64,000 bases of DNA from CALCLY01 sp900552775 (GTDB lineage Bacteria > Bacillota > Clostridia > UMGS1883 > UMGS1540), in the NCBI GenBank assembly GCA_937966555.1, contig CALCLY010000016.1, positions 124,001-188,000 on the forward strand. The letters are read 5' to 3'. A program made the position numbers and the translations under genes. The notes below the pieces were generated by a model. That model was not told the DNA's origin, searched no databases, and saw only the letters and a program-made list of their open reading frames with translations. Positions 16,018 through 24,591 of this stretch are shown here, piece by piece (the stretch's first letter is position 1; the number at the start of each line of letters is the position of its first letter).

Positions 16018-16503
16018 TTACTGTTTTTCGGACACAGTGTCAAGAAAACTGTCAAATGCCTCTGAAGTTCCGCCGCCTGCCGCAAGTTTTGCCGCAGCGT
16101 TTGCAGCCATATCGGAAATTTCGCTCTGAGCTTCGGAAATCATTTTGCGGTGTTCTCTTTCGCTTGCCGCACGCGCGTCATCAATAATCTTTTTCGCCTC
16201 GGCTTCCGCGTCTTCAATTCTGCGTGCACGCGCACCGTCCGCCTCGCGGCGTGCGCTTTCCTTCATCTCGTCTATTTCTTTCTCGGCATTTGAAATCTTA
16301 TCCTTATATTCCTTCATGGCGTTTTCGGAATTTTCAAGATTTTTCTTTGCGTCATCATCCATCTTTTTGTAGTATTCCTCGCGTTTTGCCATAAATTTCT
16401 TTACGGGGCTGTACAAAAGGTAATACAATATTCCGAAAAGCACCGCGAAGTTAAAAAGATGCAAAAGTATCTGCTGCCAATTTATATTAAGCGGAATTTT
16501 CAT
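16018..16503 (-). CDS. atpF: ATP synthase F0 subunit b
   Basis: A 161-residue peripheral stalk subunit. One N-terminal membrane helix (ILLHLFNFAVLFGILYYLLY) is followed by a long charged coiled coil (about residues 35-135) and a short C-terminal end (SFLDTVSEKQ). There is no delta domain fused here, unlike the mycobacterial b-delta protein. Its stop is 22 bases before the delta-alpha fusion gene. Confidence 0.94.
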   Translation of the reverse strand: MKIPLNINWQQILLHLFNFAVLFGILYYLLYSPVKKFMAKREEYYKKMDDDAKKNLENSENAMKEYKDKISNAEKEIDEMKESARREADGARARRIEDAEAEAKKIIDDARAASEREHRKMISEAQSEISDMAANAAAKLAAGGGTSEAFDSFLDTVSEKQ

Positions 16504-16523
16504 ATTCCTTCACCTGCCTTAAA

Positions 16524-16853
16524 TTAAAGTACAAATATAATAAGAATTGCTATAACCAGCGCATAAATGATAGCCGTTTCAACGAAAACCAGACCGAGCA
16601 TAAGCGTTGTGCGGATTTTGTTTTCTGCCTCCGGCTGGCGCGAAATACCTTCCGTTGATTTTGCAACCGAAAGGCCCATGCCTATAGCGCCGCCCATTGC
16701 AGCAAGTCCCACGGCAATTGCCGCACCTATTGCCTTTGCGCCCATGGCTCCGTCCGCCGCGGTTTCACCGTCAGCAAATGCCGGAAGCGACATAAGCGCA
16801 AGCATTGCCGCAACAAGTAATATAAGTCCAAGAATTTTAAATGTTTTTTTCAT
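16524..16853 (-). CDS. atpE: ATP synthase F0 subunit c with signal-like leader
   Basis: A 109-residue protein. The two-helix hairpin of subunit c covers residues 38-109, with the loop SRQPEAENK and the ion-binding Glu in VFVETAIIYALVIA. About 35 extra residues at the N-terminus look like a signal peptide (MKKTFKILGLILLVAAMLAL, cut possible after AFA). In the ion site, Glu, the following Thr and the Tyr are present, but the position of the Na+-ring Gln of helix 1 is Met, so H+ is slightly favoured; this is inference. The ribosome site is GGGAGGAAATTAAG. Confidence 0.94.
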   Translation of the reverse strand: MKKTFKILGLILLVAAMLALMSLPAFADGETAADGAMGAKAIGAAIAVGLAAMGGAIGMGLSVAKSTEGISRQPEAENKIRTTLMLGLVFVETAIIYALVIAILIIFVL

Positions 16854-16868
16854 CTTAATTTCCTCCCA

Positions 16869-17678
16869 TTATTTATTTTTTTGAGACGGCTCGGAAACTT
16901 CACCGTAGAAAAGAGCCGTAAGCATTGTCAGCACGTATGCCTGAATGAGTGCGTGCAAAAGCGTGAAGAGCACACCTACCACAACCGGCAGTCCGTAGCT
17001 TAAAAACAAGGCGCTGTAAACAAGCTCCGTTACAAGCGCACCGCTCAAAAGCGCGCCGAACAGACGAAAACTCATTGATATCGGGAGCGAAAACTCCTTT
17101 AACGTGAGTCCCACGCCGCGCAAACCGTTTTTCGCAATGCCGCCAGACAAAATCACAAGATATGAAAGGCAGCCAAGCATCAGAGCCCCGTTTATGTCCG
17201 ACAAAGGTGCCGGAAGCGAAACGGACGCGCCGTTTGTTGCAATCACCTGTACTCCCAAAAGTTCAAAAACCGTTCCGACAAAAATGTAAACGCCCGCCGC
17301 AAATATATAGGCTCCCAAAAAGCCGTTGATTCTCGGACTGCTTGATTTTGCAAGATTGTCGAAAAATCCTACAAGCGCTTCCAGCGCCGATTGAAGCTTT
17401 CCCGGTACCATCTTAAACCTCGGTACGGCAAATATTCTTATGCACAGCGCCGCAATAAGAATTGCCGCCGTTACAACATATGCTGACACAAGACCCGGAT
17501 TTATATCCATAATTCCGAAAAGGCTTATTTTGTTTGTTTCGTGCAGCACCGCGTCTCTCATCAGAACCCTTACGGATTCCCCGTCGCCGCCACCGCCCGT
17601 TAAAAACGAACCGACAAACGAAAGCACCGCTATGCATGCAAAAAATATCAAGCCTTTTTTCTTTGCGTTCCTGTCCAT
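16869..17678 (-). CDS. atpB: ATP synthase F0 subunit a
   Basis: A 269-residue membrane protein with conserved C-terminal helices. The essential Arg lies in SMSFRLFGALLSGALV, and the last helix ends TLLHALIQAYVLTMLTALFY. Subunit a forms the ion half-channels against the c-ring. I chose ATG 17678, preceded by AAAGGAGGAGG; a GTG 18 bases upstream would place that site inside the coding sequence. It is the first gene of the operon; no atpI is present. Confidence 0.94.
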   Translation of the reverse strand: MDRNAKKKGLIFFACIAVLSFVGSFLTGGGGDGESVRVLMRDAVLHETNKISLFGIMDINPGLVSAYVVTAAILIAALCIRIFAVPRFKMVPGKLQSALEALVGFFDNLAKSSSPRINGFLGAYIFAAGVYIFVGTVFELLGVQVIATNGASVSLPAPLSDINGALMLGCLSYLVILSGGIAKNGLRGVGLTLKEFSLPISMSFRLFGALLSGALVTELVYSALFLSYGLPVVVGVLFTLLHALIQAYVLTMLTALFYGEVSEPSQKNK

Positions 17679-17712
17679 AATACCTCCTCCTTTCACGCTT
17701 CATTTGCCTACT

Positions 17713-17741
17713 ATTTTACAACTTTTAATTATAGTTGTCAA
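17713..17741 (-). promoter_or_regulatory. Sigma-A promoter of the atp operon
   Basis: Minus strand TTGACA (17736-17741), 17-bp spacer, TAAAAT (17713-17718), about 35 bases upstream of atpB. Confidence 0.8.
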
Positions 17742-17823
17742 TCGTTTTTAAATCAAAATTTTTATGATTTTAAAACGCGAATTTGTTTATTTTTTAACAA
17801 TCTTTTTACCTCTTTGCACCGCA

Positions 17824-17872
17824 TCAAAAAAAAGAGGCTGAAGCAAAATTATTTTTCCGTTGCTCCAACCTC
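17824..17872 (-). terminator. Intrinsic terminator after ddh
   Basis: Stem GAGGCTGAAGCAA / TTGCTCCAACCTC (17834-17846 and 17860-17872, two wobble or mismatch positions), with a U run on the minus strand from the A tract ending at 17833. It lies about 30 bases after the ddh stop and just upstream of the atp promoter region. Confidence 0.75.
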
Positions 17873-17900
17873 ACCGGTTTATTATTTTATGACGTATATA

Positions 17901-18884
17901 TCAAAGCATATGTGCTCTGAGTTCTTCCCCCGAAAGAGGCGATATCAAAGCCGGCGCAAAATCAAACACTGTTCTTGCCCCGCTTTCGCCGCGTTTTGCC
18001 ATGCGGTACACGCCCCTTGCATAAGCCGCCAAAACACACGAGGTAAATTCGGGGTTTGAATCAAGCTTTAACGAATATTCTATAACGTGCTTATTTCCGC
18101 CCAAGGTTTCGCCGCTTCTTATAACAAAACCGCCGTGCGAAAGCTTTGAATGGTTTCTCAAAAGCTCATCTTCGGAAATAAAATGCACAGTCGTGTCATA
18201 CTCGTCAAAATAATTCGGCATCGTCTTGATGCTTTCTTCTATTTTGGCTTTGTCCGCTCCGTCCTCCGGAACAACAAAGCATTCGCGAAGATGTTTTTCA
18301 CGCGTTGTAAGCTCGGGGTTTTCTCCGTTTCTTACGCGCTCCATAGCTTCTTCCACGGGGATTGTATACTGAATTGCGTTTTTAACGCCTTCTATTCTTC
18401 TTATTGCGTCCGAATGGCCCTGGCTCACGCCCTTGCCCCAGAACGTATAGTTTTCGCCGCAGGGGAGTACGCTCTCGGCATAAACGCGGTTAAGCGAAAA
18501 CATACCGGGATCCCAGCCCACTGATATTGCCGCAACATGACCGCTTTCTTTTGCCGCCTTGTCAACCGCCGCGAAATGCTCCGGGATTTTAGCGTGTGTG
18601 TCAAAGCTGTCCACGGTGTTAAAAAGCTTTGCAAACCGAGGTCCCTGGCTGCAAAGATCGGTTGCGCTGCCGCCGCAAAGCAGAAGCACATCTATTTTAT
18701 CGCGCCAAGCCTCCGCATCGTCTGTGCTGACAACCGGTACGCCCTCCGTTTTTATTTTAAGCTCCGCGGGGTTTCTTCTTGTGAACACCGCCGCAAGCTC
18801 CATATCATCATTCTGTCGCACCGCAAGCTCCGCGCCCTTGCCCAAATTTCCGTAGCCGCAAATGCCGATTCTTATTTTTTTCAT
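17901..18884 (-). CDS. ddh: meso-Diaminopimelate D-dehydrogenase
   Basis: A 327-residue NADP-dependent enzyme making meso-DAP from tetrahydrodipicolinate in one step, for lysine and peptidoglycan. The N-terminal Rossmann motif is IGICGYGNLGKGAE. Family segments LLLCGGSATDL, SVGWDPGMFSLNR and FWGKGVSQGHSDAIRR are all visible. I chose ATG 18884, 12 bases after AGGAAGG; an ATG immediately at that site is too close. It follows the phosphoesterase gene by 16 bases and so is probably cotranscribed. Confidence 0.93.
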   Translation of the reverse strand: MKKIRIGICGYGNLGKGAELAVRQNDDMELAAVFTRRNPAELKIKTEGVPVVSTDDAEAWRDKIDVLLLCGGSATDLCSQGPRFAKLFNTVDSFDTHAKIPEHFAAVDKAAKESGHVAAISVGWDPGMFSLNRVYAESVLPCGENYTFWGKGVSQGHSDAIRRIEGVKNAIQYTIPVEEAMERVRNGENPELTTREKHLRECFVVPEDGADKAKIEESIKTMPNYFDEYDTTVHFISEDELLRNHSKLSHGGFVIRSGETLGGNKHVIEYSLKLDSNPEFTSCVLAAYARGVYRMAKRGESGARTVFDFAPALISPLSGEELRAHML

Positions 18885-18900
18885 AAATATCATGTCCTTC

Positions 18901-19572
18901 CTATAAAATCTTTTTCGGCATAAATTTAAGAAAATCAGCCGAAGTAAGTATATTTCGTTCTTTGTCCGAGCGTTTTTCCCATGCCGCAGCACCGTGCAGA
19001 TGACCGTACACACAGATCTCCGTGCCGTATTCGTCAAGCAGCATGTCAACGGCAAAATCTGGCGGATAATGCACCATTGCAATAATTTTGCCCGAAAGCT
19101 TTTTGCCCTCCTTAAGCGACAGCTCAAGCCTTATAAGTTCACGCTCGTAAATTTTTCTGTCCTCCTCCGTGAAATTTTTTTCAAACGGAGAACGCCAGCC
19201 GCGCGAACCGCAAACCGCGGCGCCTTCGCACAAGACGGCATTGTTTTGCAGGAAAATTATATCATCAAAGCCTTTTTCTTCTTTGAATTTTGAAAGCTTT
19301 GAAGCGGTTGTCCACCAATAATCATGATTCCCTTTTGTTATTATTTTTTTACCCGGAAGACGGTGTATAAAATCAAAATCTTTTTCGGCTTCTTCAAGAT
19401 ACATCGCCCACGAAACATCTCCGCCTATAAGCACGGTATCGTTTTCGCTTATCACGGAGCGCCAGTTTTTTTCTGTTCTTTCAACATAGTTTTCCCATCC
19501 CGCTCCGAAAACATCCATGGGCTTTTCGATTCCGAGAGGAAGATGTAAATCCGAAATTGCAAAAACGGACAA
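18901..19572 (-). CDS. Calcineurin-like metallophosphoesterase
   Basis: A 223-residue enzyme with the full metal-binding motif set of the superfamily: DLH at residues 8-10, GGDVSW, GNHDYWW, H-Y-P-P and GHLHG near the C-terminus. The substrate is unknown; close families act on nucleotides or UDP-diacylglucosamine, but nothing here fixes this. The start is TTG 19572 after an AAAGG site. A DUF1540 gene is transcribed divergently from the 88-base gap upstream. Confidence 0.88.
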   Translation of the reverse strand: MSVFAISDLHLPLGIEKPMDVFGAGWENYVERTEKNWRSVISENDTVLIGGDVSWAMYLEEAEKDFDFIHRLPGKKIITKGNHDYWWTTASKLSKFKEEKGFDDIIFLQNNAVLCEGAAVCGSRGWRSPFEKNFTEEDRKIYERELIRLELSLKEGKKLSGKIIAMVHYPPDFAVDMLLDEYGTEICVYGHLHGAAAWEKRSDKERNILTSADFLKFMPKKIL

Positions 19573-19660
19573 TGGGCTTCAACCTTTCTGTATAAAAAAA
19601 TTTATTCGTGTTAAACTAACGGTGACAAACAGTCAAATTTAAATAAGGGAGTAATTCAAA

Positions 19661-19855
19661 ATGAGTTTTGACAAACCTCAAAAAACCGACTGCCCCATCG
19701 AGGGCGTAAAATGCACCGTTGACAACTGCTATTACAACAGCTGCGACTGCGGCTGCACAGCTTCCATGATAGAAGTTTCAAATTCTCGCACGGGAAGCAA
19801 AACAGACTGTGAAACATTTATGCCCAAAAAAGACGGCTGCGGTCACTGCAAATAA
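19661..19855 (+). CDS. DUF1540-type Cys-rich protein
   Basis: A 64-residue protein with nine Cys. A CxVxNCxYNxxCDCGCTA-type core (near residues 17-33) is followed by a second Cys pair and C-terminal CGHCK. This matches DUF1540, small Cys-rich proteins of Firmicutes, presumably metal-binding, of unknown role. The ribosome site is AAGGGAG and a terminator follows immediately. Confidence 0.85.
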   Translation: MSFDKPQKTDCPIEGVKCTVDNCYYNSCDCGCTASMIEVSNSRTGSKTDCETFMPKKDGCGHCK

Positions 19856-19862
19856 TGCATCG

Positions 19863-19895
19863 GGAGGTGTGGAAAATTTTTTCACACCTCCTTTT
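19863..19895 (+). terminator. Intrinsic terminator of the DUF1540 gene
   Basis: Nine-bp stem GGAGGTGTG / CACACCTCC (19863-19871 and 19883-19891) followed by TTTT. It also stands at the 3' end of the convergent thrC gene. Confidence 0.8.
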
Positions 19896-19918
19896 ACGCG
19901 TTTCTTAAACGCCGCACA

Positions 19919-21418
19919 TTATATTCCGAGAAGCGACTTAACCTGCTCCTTCATATCCATCGGCTCGCAAACTTCTTTAAATCTGATTTCTTTATTTTTA
20001 AGCTGCGCCAAAGAATCCGGCACGGGCAGCTTGGATATTTCAAAAAGCTTGTCTATTATGCCGAATTCGTCAAGACCCGAGAGAGCGTCTTCCCCGAGTA
20101 TTGCCGAAACAACGCTTGCGCTGAATTTATACGGACTTGCGGTTGAAGCGATAACGGTTTTGGTATTGTCTCCCGTTTCCTTTACATAATTTTCATACAC
20201 GTTGACAGCCACGGCAGTATGCGTATCCAAAGTATAGCCGTACTTTTTAAACGTTTCTCCGATTGTTTTGCATGTGTCCGCATCATTGCAGCAGCCGGCG
20301 GACATAATCTCCGTCATTTCCGAGAGCAGTTCTGCACCTATATCATACTTTCCGTCATTTTTAAGGCTTTCCATAAAGCCTTTTACGCGCGCATCGTCTC
20401 TGCCCGAGATATCATACAAAAATCTCTCGAGGTTGCTTGAAATAAGTATATCCATTGAAGGCGAAATGGTTGTCATAAACTTTCTGTTTCTGTCATACAC
20501 GCCGGTTTTTATAAAGTCTGTCAAAACGTTGTTGCTGTTTGACGCGCATATGAGTTTTTTAACCGGAAGACCCATTTGTTTTGCGTAGTATGCGGCAAGA
20601 ATATTTCCGAAGTTACCCGTGGGAACCACGATGTTGATTTCGTCTCCGACGGAAATTTCGCCGTTTTTCAAAAGGTCTGCGTACGCCGAGAAGTAATATA
20701 CAATCTGCGGTACAAGTCTGCCCCAGTTTATGGAGTTTGCGGAGGACAAAACGATGTTGTTTTCTTTCAGGAAAGCGGCAAATTCCGTATCCGTGAATAT
20801 CCTCTTAACGCCGTTTTGCGCATCGTCAAAATTGCCGTGAACCGCGGAAACATAAACGTTTTTGCCGTCCTGCGTCACCATCTGAAGTTTCTGAATACGG
20901 CTTACTCCGTCGGCAGGGAAAAATACAATAATTTTTGTCCCGTCAACATCGCGGAAACCGTCAAGCGCGGCTTTGCCGGTATCTCCGCTTGTTGCAACCA
21001 AAATTGCCACGTCCTCTTTTATTCCGGCCTTTTTTGCCGAACGCGTCAAAAGGTGCGGCAGAATCTGCAGCGCCATATCCTTAAACGCGCACGTGGGGCC
21101 GTGCCACAGCTCCAAAATATGCGCGTTTTCACAGAGCTTATGCAGGGGCGCCGTATCCTCTCCGCCGAATTTCCCGGCGCCGTACGCACCCGAAACACAT
21201 TCATGCAGCTCTTCGGGCGTAAAATCCGTCAGATATTTGCCCAGAATAAACTCCGCGCGCTTTTTATATGACATTTCCGCCATGCTTTTTATATCGGCTT
21301 CCGAAATATGCGGAAACTCCTCCGGCACAAAAAGACCGCCGTCGGGCGAAAGTCCTTTGGCTATCGCCTCGGCGGAAGCCACCTTAACATCGTTATTTCT
21401 TGTACTGTTGTACTTCAT
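19919..21418 (-). CDS. thrC: Threonine synthase
   Basis: A 499-residue PLP enzyme converting O-phosphohomoserine to threonine. The long fungal/E. coli-type family is indicated by the N-terminal YNSTRNNDVKVASAEAIAKG and by the PLP lysine in HGPTCAFKDMALQ. The phosphate-binding loop is SGDTGKAAL, and VPTGNFGNILAAYYA is also present. I chose ATG 21418, after GGAAGGATTGAAGAAG; 18 more codons upstream lack a ribosome site. No T-box or other leader was seen. It lies 77 bases after the P-loop gene. Confidence 0.95.
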   Translation of the reverse strand: MKYNSTRNNDVKVASAEAIAKGLSPDGGLFVPEEFPHISEADIKSMAEMSYKKRAEFILGKYLTDFTPEELHECVSGAYGAGKFGGEDTAPLHKLCENAHILELWHGPTCAFKDMALQILPHLLTRSAKKAGIKEDVAILVATSGDTGKAALDGFRDVDGTKIIVFFPADGVSRIQKLQMVTQDGKNVYVSAVHGNFDDAQNGVKRIFTDTEFAAFLKENNIVLSSANSINWGRLVPQIVYYFSAYADLLKNGEISVGDEINIVVPTGNFGNILAAYYAKQMGLPVKKLICASNSNNVLTDFIKTGVYDRNRKFMTTISPSMDILISSNLERFLYDISGRDDARVKGFMESLKNDGKYDIGAELLSEMTEIMSAGCCNDADTCKTIGETFKKYGYTLDTHTAVAVNVYENYVKETGDNTKTVIASTASPYKFSASVVSAILGEDALSGLDEFGIIDKLFEISKLPVPDSLAQLKNKEIRFKEVCEPMDMKEQVKSLLGI

Positions 21419-21495
21419 CTTCTTCAATCCTTCCGGTATATTAGTAAAGGGCCGGCCGTCTGCCCGACGCACCGACCCCCGATATGTAAAATAAA

Positions 21496-21906
21496 TTACG
21501 CCAGATATCTTTTGATGCCTTCGCTTGCATCTTCAGGCTTTATGCTTGCCGTAACAAGCAGAGAAACCTCAAACTTTTCGCAGATTGCATTAAGTTTGTC
21601 CAAAAACTTTGCAATATCGTCCATGCTTCCGTCAGCAATTTTTGTTATGCTGTCAAGAAACATATCGGTAATATCAAAATTCTGGGAAATTATTCCGCAG
21701 ATAAGCCCGTAAAGCTCTTCAAAATTTGTGATTGAAAACTCTGACGTATCAACCATTCTTATTTTATAGTTCAAATCAAGAACATGTCTTTTGTTATTGT
21801 TGATAAAAACAACCGAACCGTGATCGCGGTCAAGAGCAGCCTGAACACCGTCAAGCATAGCTTTTGTCTTTCCTGTGCCTTTTTCACCGATTAATAATTT
21901 TATCAT
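21496..21906 (-). CDS. Small P-loop protein of unknown function
   Basis: A 136-residue protein starting with a Walker A loop (GEKGTGKTK, residues 7-15). A hydrophobic strand (ITDMFLDSI) could serve as Walker B, and a strand ending SLLVTASIKPED resembles the sensor strand of RecA-like folds. It is much shorter than an AAA or RecA protein, so it is a minimal ATPase or a nucleotide-binding regulator. I do not recognise a named family. A promoter lies upstream. Confidence 0.8.
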   Translation of the reverse strand: MIKLLIGEKGTGKTKAMLDGVQAALDRDHGSVVFINNNKRHVLDLNYKIRMVDTSEFSITNFEELYGLICGIISQNFDITDMFLDSITKIADGSMDDIAKFLDKLNAICEKFEVSLLVTASIKPEDASEGIKRYLA

Positions 21907-21964
21907 ACAAACTACCTCCTTAAATTCTGTCGGAAAGAAAGGATTTATCTCTCCCCTTAACTAT

Positions 21965-21993
21965 ATAATACTATAAAACGCGTTTAATTTCAA
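21965..21993 (-). promoter_or_regulatory. Sigma-A promoter of the P-loop gene and thrC
   Basis: Minus strand TTGAAA (21988-21993), 17-bp spacer, TATTAT (21965-21970). A GGGGAGAG ribosome-like site follows. Confidence 0.55.
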
Positions 21994-22032
21994 CTTAAAA
22001 ATTAAAAATTCACAGAATATTTTTCTTTTCGG

Positions 22033-23382
22033 CTATTTTGCCAATCTTTTAAGAAGTTTTTCTCTGATTTCGTCATATCCCTTTTTGCCCAAAAGCGCAA
22101 ACATATTCTTTTTATACGCCTCAACGCCCGGCTGATTAAAGGGATTTACACCGAGGATATATCCGCTTATGCCGCATGCCTTTTCAAAGAAATATATGAG
22201 ATTGCCGAGGCAGTATTCGGAAAGTTCTTCAATATTTATAACAAGATTCGGCACACCGCCGTCGTTATGCGCCATAACCGTGCCGAGATATGCCTGCTTG
22301 TTTACATAATCCACGGTTTTGCCTGCAAGATAGTTGAGCCCGTCAAGGTCCTCGGCGTCTTTTTCTATAACAAGGTCTTTCTTCGGCTTATTAACCGCGA
22401 TAACCGTTTCAAAAAGATTTCTTCTGCCGTCCTGAATATACTGTCCCATGGAGTGCAGATCCGTTGAAAAGTCAACCGCAGCCGGGAAAATACCTTTTTT
22501 GTCTTTACCCTCGCTCTCGCCGTAAAGCTGTTTCCACCATTCACCTATATAGTGCAGTGCACTTTCGTAATTTACAAGAATCTCCGTGGTGTAGCCCTTT
22601 CTGTAAAGCGCATTTCTTGCCGCGGCGTAGAGATAGCAGTCGTTTGATTTTAAGTCGCGCTTTGAGTATTCCTCCATAGCGTCGCGCGCACCGCGCATAA
22701 GCTCGTCTATGTCAAGTCCTGCCGCCGCAATGGGCAAAAGTCCTACCGGCGTGAGCACCGAGTATCTGCCGCCTACATTATCGGGAATTACAAATTTTTC
22801 ATATCCTTCCGCCGTCGCAAGACCGTAAAGCGCTCCGCGTGCCGCATCCGTCGTGGCATAAATTCTGTCTTTTGCACCGGCGCCGTATTTTTTCTCCATC
22901 AGTTCTTTAAAAGCTCTGAAAGCTATCGCAGGCTCCGTTGTTGTTCCCGATTTTGAAATGACGTTTACGGAAAGTTCTTTATCCTTTGCAAGGTCCAAAA
23001 GCTCCGCCAGGTACGCCGAGCTTATGGAATTGCCGGCAAAAAATATCTGAGGGCCGCGTCTTTCTTCGCGCGTTTTGTTATTGTAGAACGGACCGCAAAG
23101 CATGTCTATTGCCGCCTTTGCGCCAAGATACGAACCGCCTATGCCTATTACAACAAGCATTTCGGAGTCGTTTCTGATTTTTTCCGCAGCTTTTTTCACT
23201 CTTTCAAATTCTTCTTTATCGTAATTTTCCGGAAGGCGCAGCCAGCCCGTAAAATCGTTTCCGGCGCCGCTTCCGTCCTCAAGTGCGTCGTGCGCCGCAA
23301 GAGCGGCGTCCGAAAGCATTGTAAGCTCGTCCTCACTCATGAAATCAAGAGCGTTTTTAAAATCAAATTTAAGTTTTGTCAT
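22033..23382 (-). CDS. pgi: Glucose-6-phosphate isomerase
   Basis: A 449-residue glycolytic isomerase of the bacterial short type. Signatures are VIGIGGSYLGAKAAID, VISKSGTTTEPA (sugar-phosphate loop), GGRYSVLTPVGLLP, and the C-terminal segment with QPGVEAYKKNMFALLG. ATG 23382 was preferred over an upstream start because AAAGGGA precedes it. It lies 5 bases after ispF, so it is read in an ispD-ispF-pgi unit. Confidence 0.96.
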   Translation of the reverse strand: MTKLKFDFKNALDFMSEDELTMLSDAALAAHDALEDGSGAGNDFTGWLRLPENYDKEEFERVKKAAEKIRNDSEMLVVIGIGGSYLGAKAAIDMLCGPFYNNKTREERRGPQIFFAGNSISSAYLAELLDLAKDKELSVNVISKSGTTTEPAIAFRAFKELMEKKYGAGAKDRIYATTDAARGALYGLATAEGYEKFVIPDNVGGRYSVLTPVGLLPIAAAGLDIDELMRGARDAMEEYSKRDLKSNDCYLYAAARNALYRKGYTTEILVNYESALHYIGEWWKQLYGESEGKDKKGIFPAAVDFSTDLHSMGQYIQDGRRNLFETVIAVNKPKKDLVIEKDAEDLDGLNYLAGKTVDYVNKQAYLGTVMAHNDGGVPNLVINIEELSEYCLGNLIYFFEKACGISGYILGVNPFNQPGVEAYKKNMFALLGKKGYDEIREKLLKRLAK

Positions 23383-23387
23383 TCTTC

Positions 23388-23870
23388 TCAGTCCCTTTCT
23401 TTTTCTTTCAAAAGGCATACAGCCTGTGCGCTTATGCCCAATTCCTCTCCTTCAAAGCCCATGCCCTCCGTGGTTGTTGCTTTAACGCTTACGCGCGAAA
23501 GCTCAATTCCGCAGCGGGCGGCTATATTTCCCCGCATCTGCTGTATGTACGGAGAAAGACGCGGTTTCTGCGCCGTAACGGTTGAATCTATATTGGAAAT
23601 TTCAAACCCGTTTTGTTTTAAAAGCTCCGAAACCCTGTCAAGCAGCAAAAGACTGCTTATTCCTTCGTACCTCTTATCGCTCGGCGGAAAATGTTTTCCG
23701 ATATCGCCCAAAGCCGCCGCGCCCAAAAGTGCGTCCATCACTGCATGCAAAAGCACATCCGCATCCGACACACCGAGAAGTCCTCTCTCATGCGGCACTA
23801 AAACGCCGCCGAGTACAAGCTTTCTGTTTTCGGCAAGGCGGTGCGCGTCATATCCTGTTCCTATCCTCAT
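23388..23870 (-). CDS. ispF: 2-C-methyl-D-erythritol 2,4-cyclodiphosphate synthase
   Basis: A 160-residue MEP-pathway enzyme forming the cyclodiphosphate of isoprenoid synthesis. The zinc and substrate motifs are GYDAHRL, VSDADVLLHAVMDALLGAAALGDIGKHFPP and the C-terminal KATTTEGMGFEGEELG. The ATG overlaps the ispD stop by 4 bases (ATGA). Confidence 0.97.
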   Translation of the reverse strand: MRIGTGYDAHRLAENRKLVLGGVLVPHERGLLGVSDADVLLHAVMDALLGAAALGDIGKHFPPSDKRYEGISSLLLLDRVSELLKQNGFEISNIDSTVTAQKPRLSPYIQQMRGNIAARCGIELSRVSVKATTTEGMGFEGEELGISAQAVCLLKEKERD

Positions 23871-24529
23871 ATTTTTCTGTCCCTTTTCTTTGCAATTTCT
23901 GCTGCAATTATAATATCAAATTTCGTTGTCAGCTTTATGTTTTCCGAATCTCCCTCAACATATGCGACAGGATGAATTTTTTCCACCGCTGACGAATCGT
24001 CCGTCACATCGAATTGAATTTCTTCGTAAGCGCGGCAAAGCAAGTCTTTTCTGAAAATCTGCGGCGTCTGTGCGCCGAAAATACGGCTTCTGTCAAGCGT
24101 TTTTTCTATTTTGCCGCCCGATATCTCCTTAAGCGTGTCCGTTATCGGCACGCAAGGCACCGCGGCGCCGCTTTTTTCCGCACATGCGGCAATTTTCTCT
24201 ATCAGCTCGGGACTTACAAAAGGTCTCGCCCCGTCATGCACCGCAATAAAATCGCAGTCTCCCGAAAAAGCCGCTCCGCGTTTTACCGACTCCGCTCTCG
24301 ATTCTCCTCCGCACACAATGTGCGAAACTTTGGAAAATGCGCGCGCAAGCTTTGCAATCTCGCCTTCCGGCGATGTTACAAGCACAATTTCGTTTATACA
24401 GCCGCTTTTCTGAAAAGCCTCAAGCGTTCTTTCAATAACCGTTTTTCCGTTTATGGGAATGAGCAGCTTGTTTCCCCTTCCCATTCTTGTTCCGCTGCCG
24501 GCAGCGGCAATAACAGCCGTAATCTTCAT
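23867..24529 (-). CDS. ispD: 2-C-methyl-D-erythritol 4-phosphate cytidylyltransferase
   Basis: A 220-residue MEP-pathway enzyme. The nucleotide motif AAAGSGTRMGRGNK is near the N-terminus, with FIAVHDGARPFVSPEL and the C-terminal VTDDSSAVE also conserved. I chose ATG 24529, so that the protein begins MKITAVIAAAG; the frame extends 22 codons further without a convincing ribosome site. It is translationally coupled to ispF and may be partly read through from carD. Confidence 0.96.
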   Translation of the reverse strand: MKITAVIAAAGSGTRMGRGNKLLIPINGKTVIERTLEAFQKSGCINEIVLVTSPEGEIAKLARAFSKVSHIVCGGESRAESVKRGAAFSGDCDFIAVHDGARPFVSPELIEKIAACAEKSGAAVPCVPITDTLKEISGGKIEKTLDRSRIFGAQTPQIFRKDLLCRAYEEIQFDVTDDSSAVEKIHPVAYVEGDSENIKLTTKFDIIIAAEIAKKRDRKI

Positions 24530-24552
24530 ATTTACCCGTCTTTCCGCAAAAC

Positions 24553-24587
24553 ATGCCGCTGTCGACATTCTACGCCGACAGCGGCAT
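24553..24587 (-). terminator. Terminator hairpin after carD
   Basis: Twelve-bp stem ATGCCGCTGTCG / CGACAGCGGCAT (24553-24564 and 24576-24587), followed on the minus strand by GTTTTGCGG. The short U run suggests incomplete termination into ispD. Confidence 0.7.
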
Positions 24588-24591
24588 ATTA

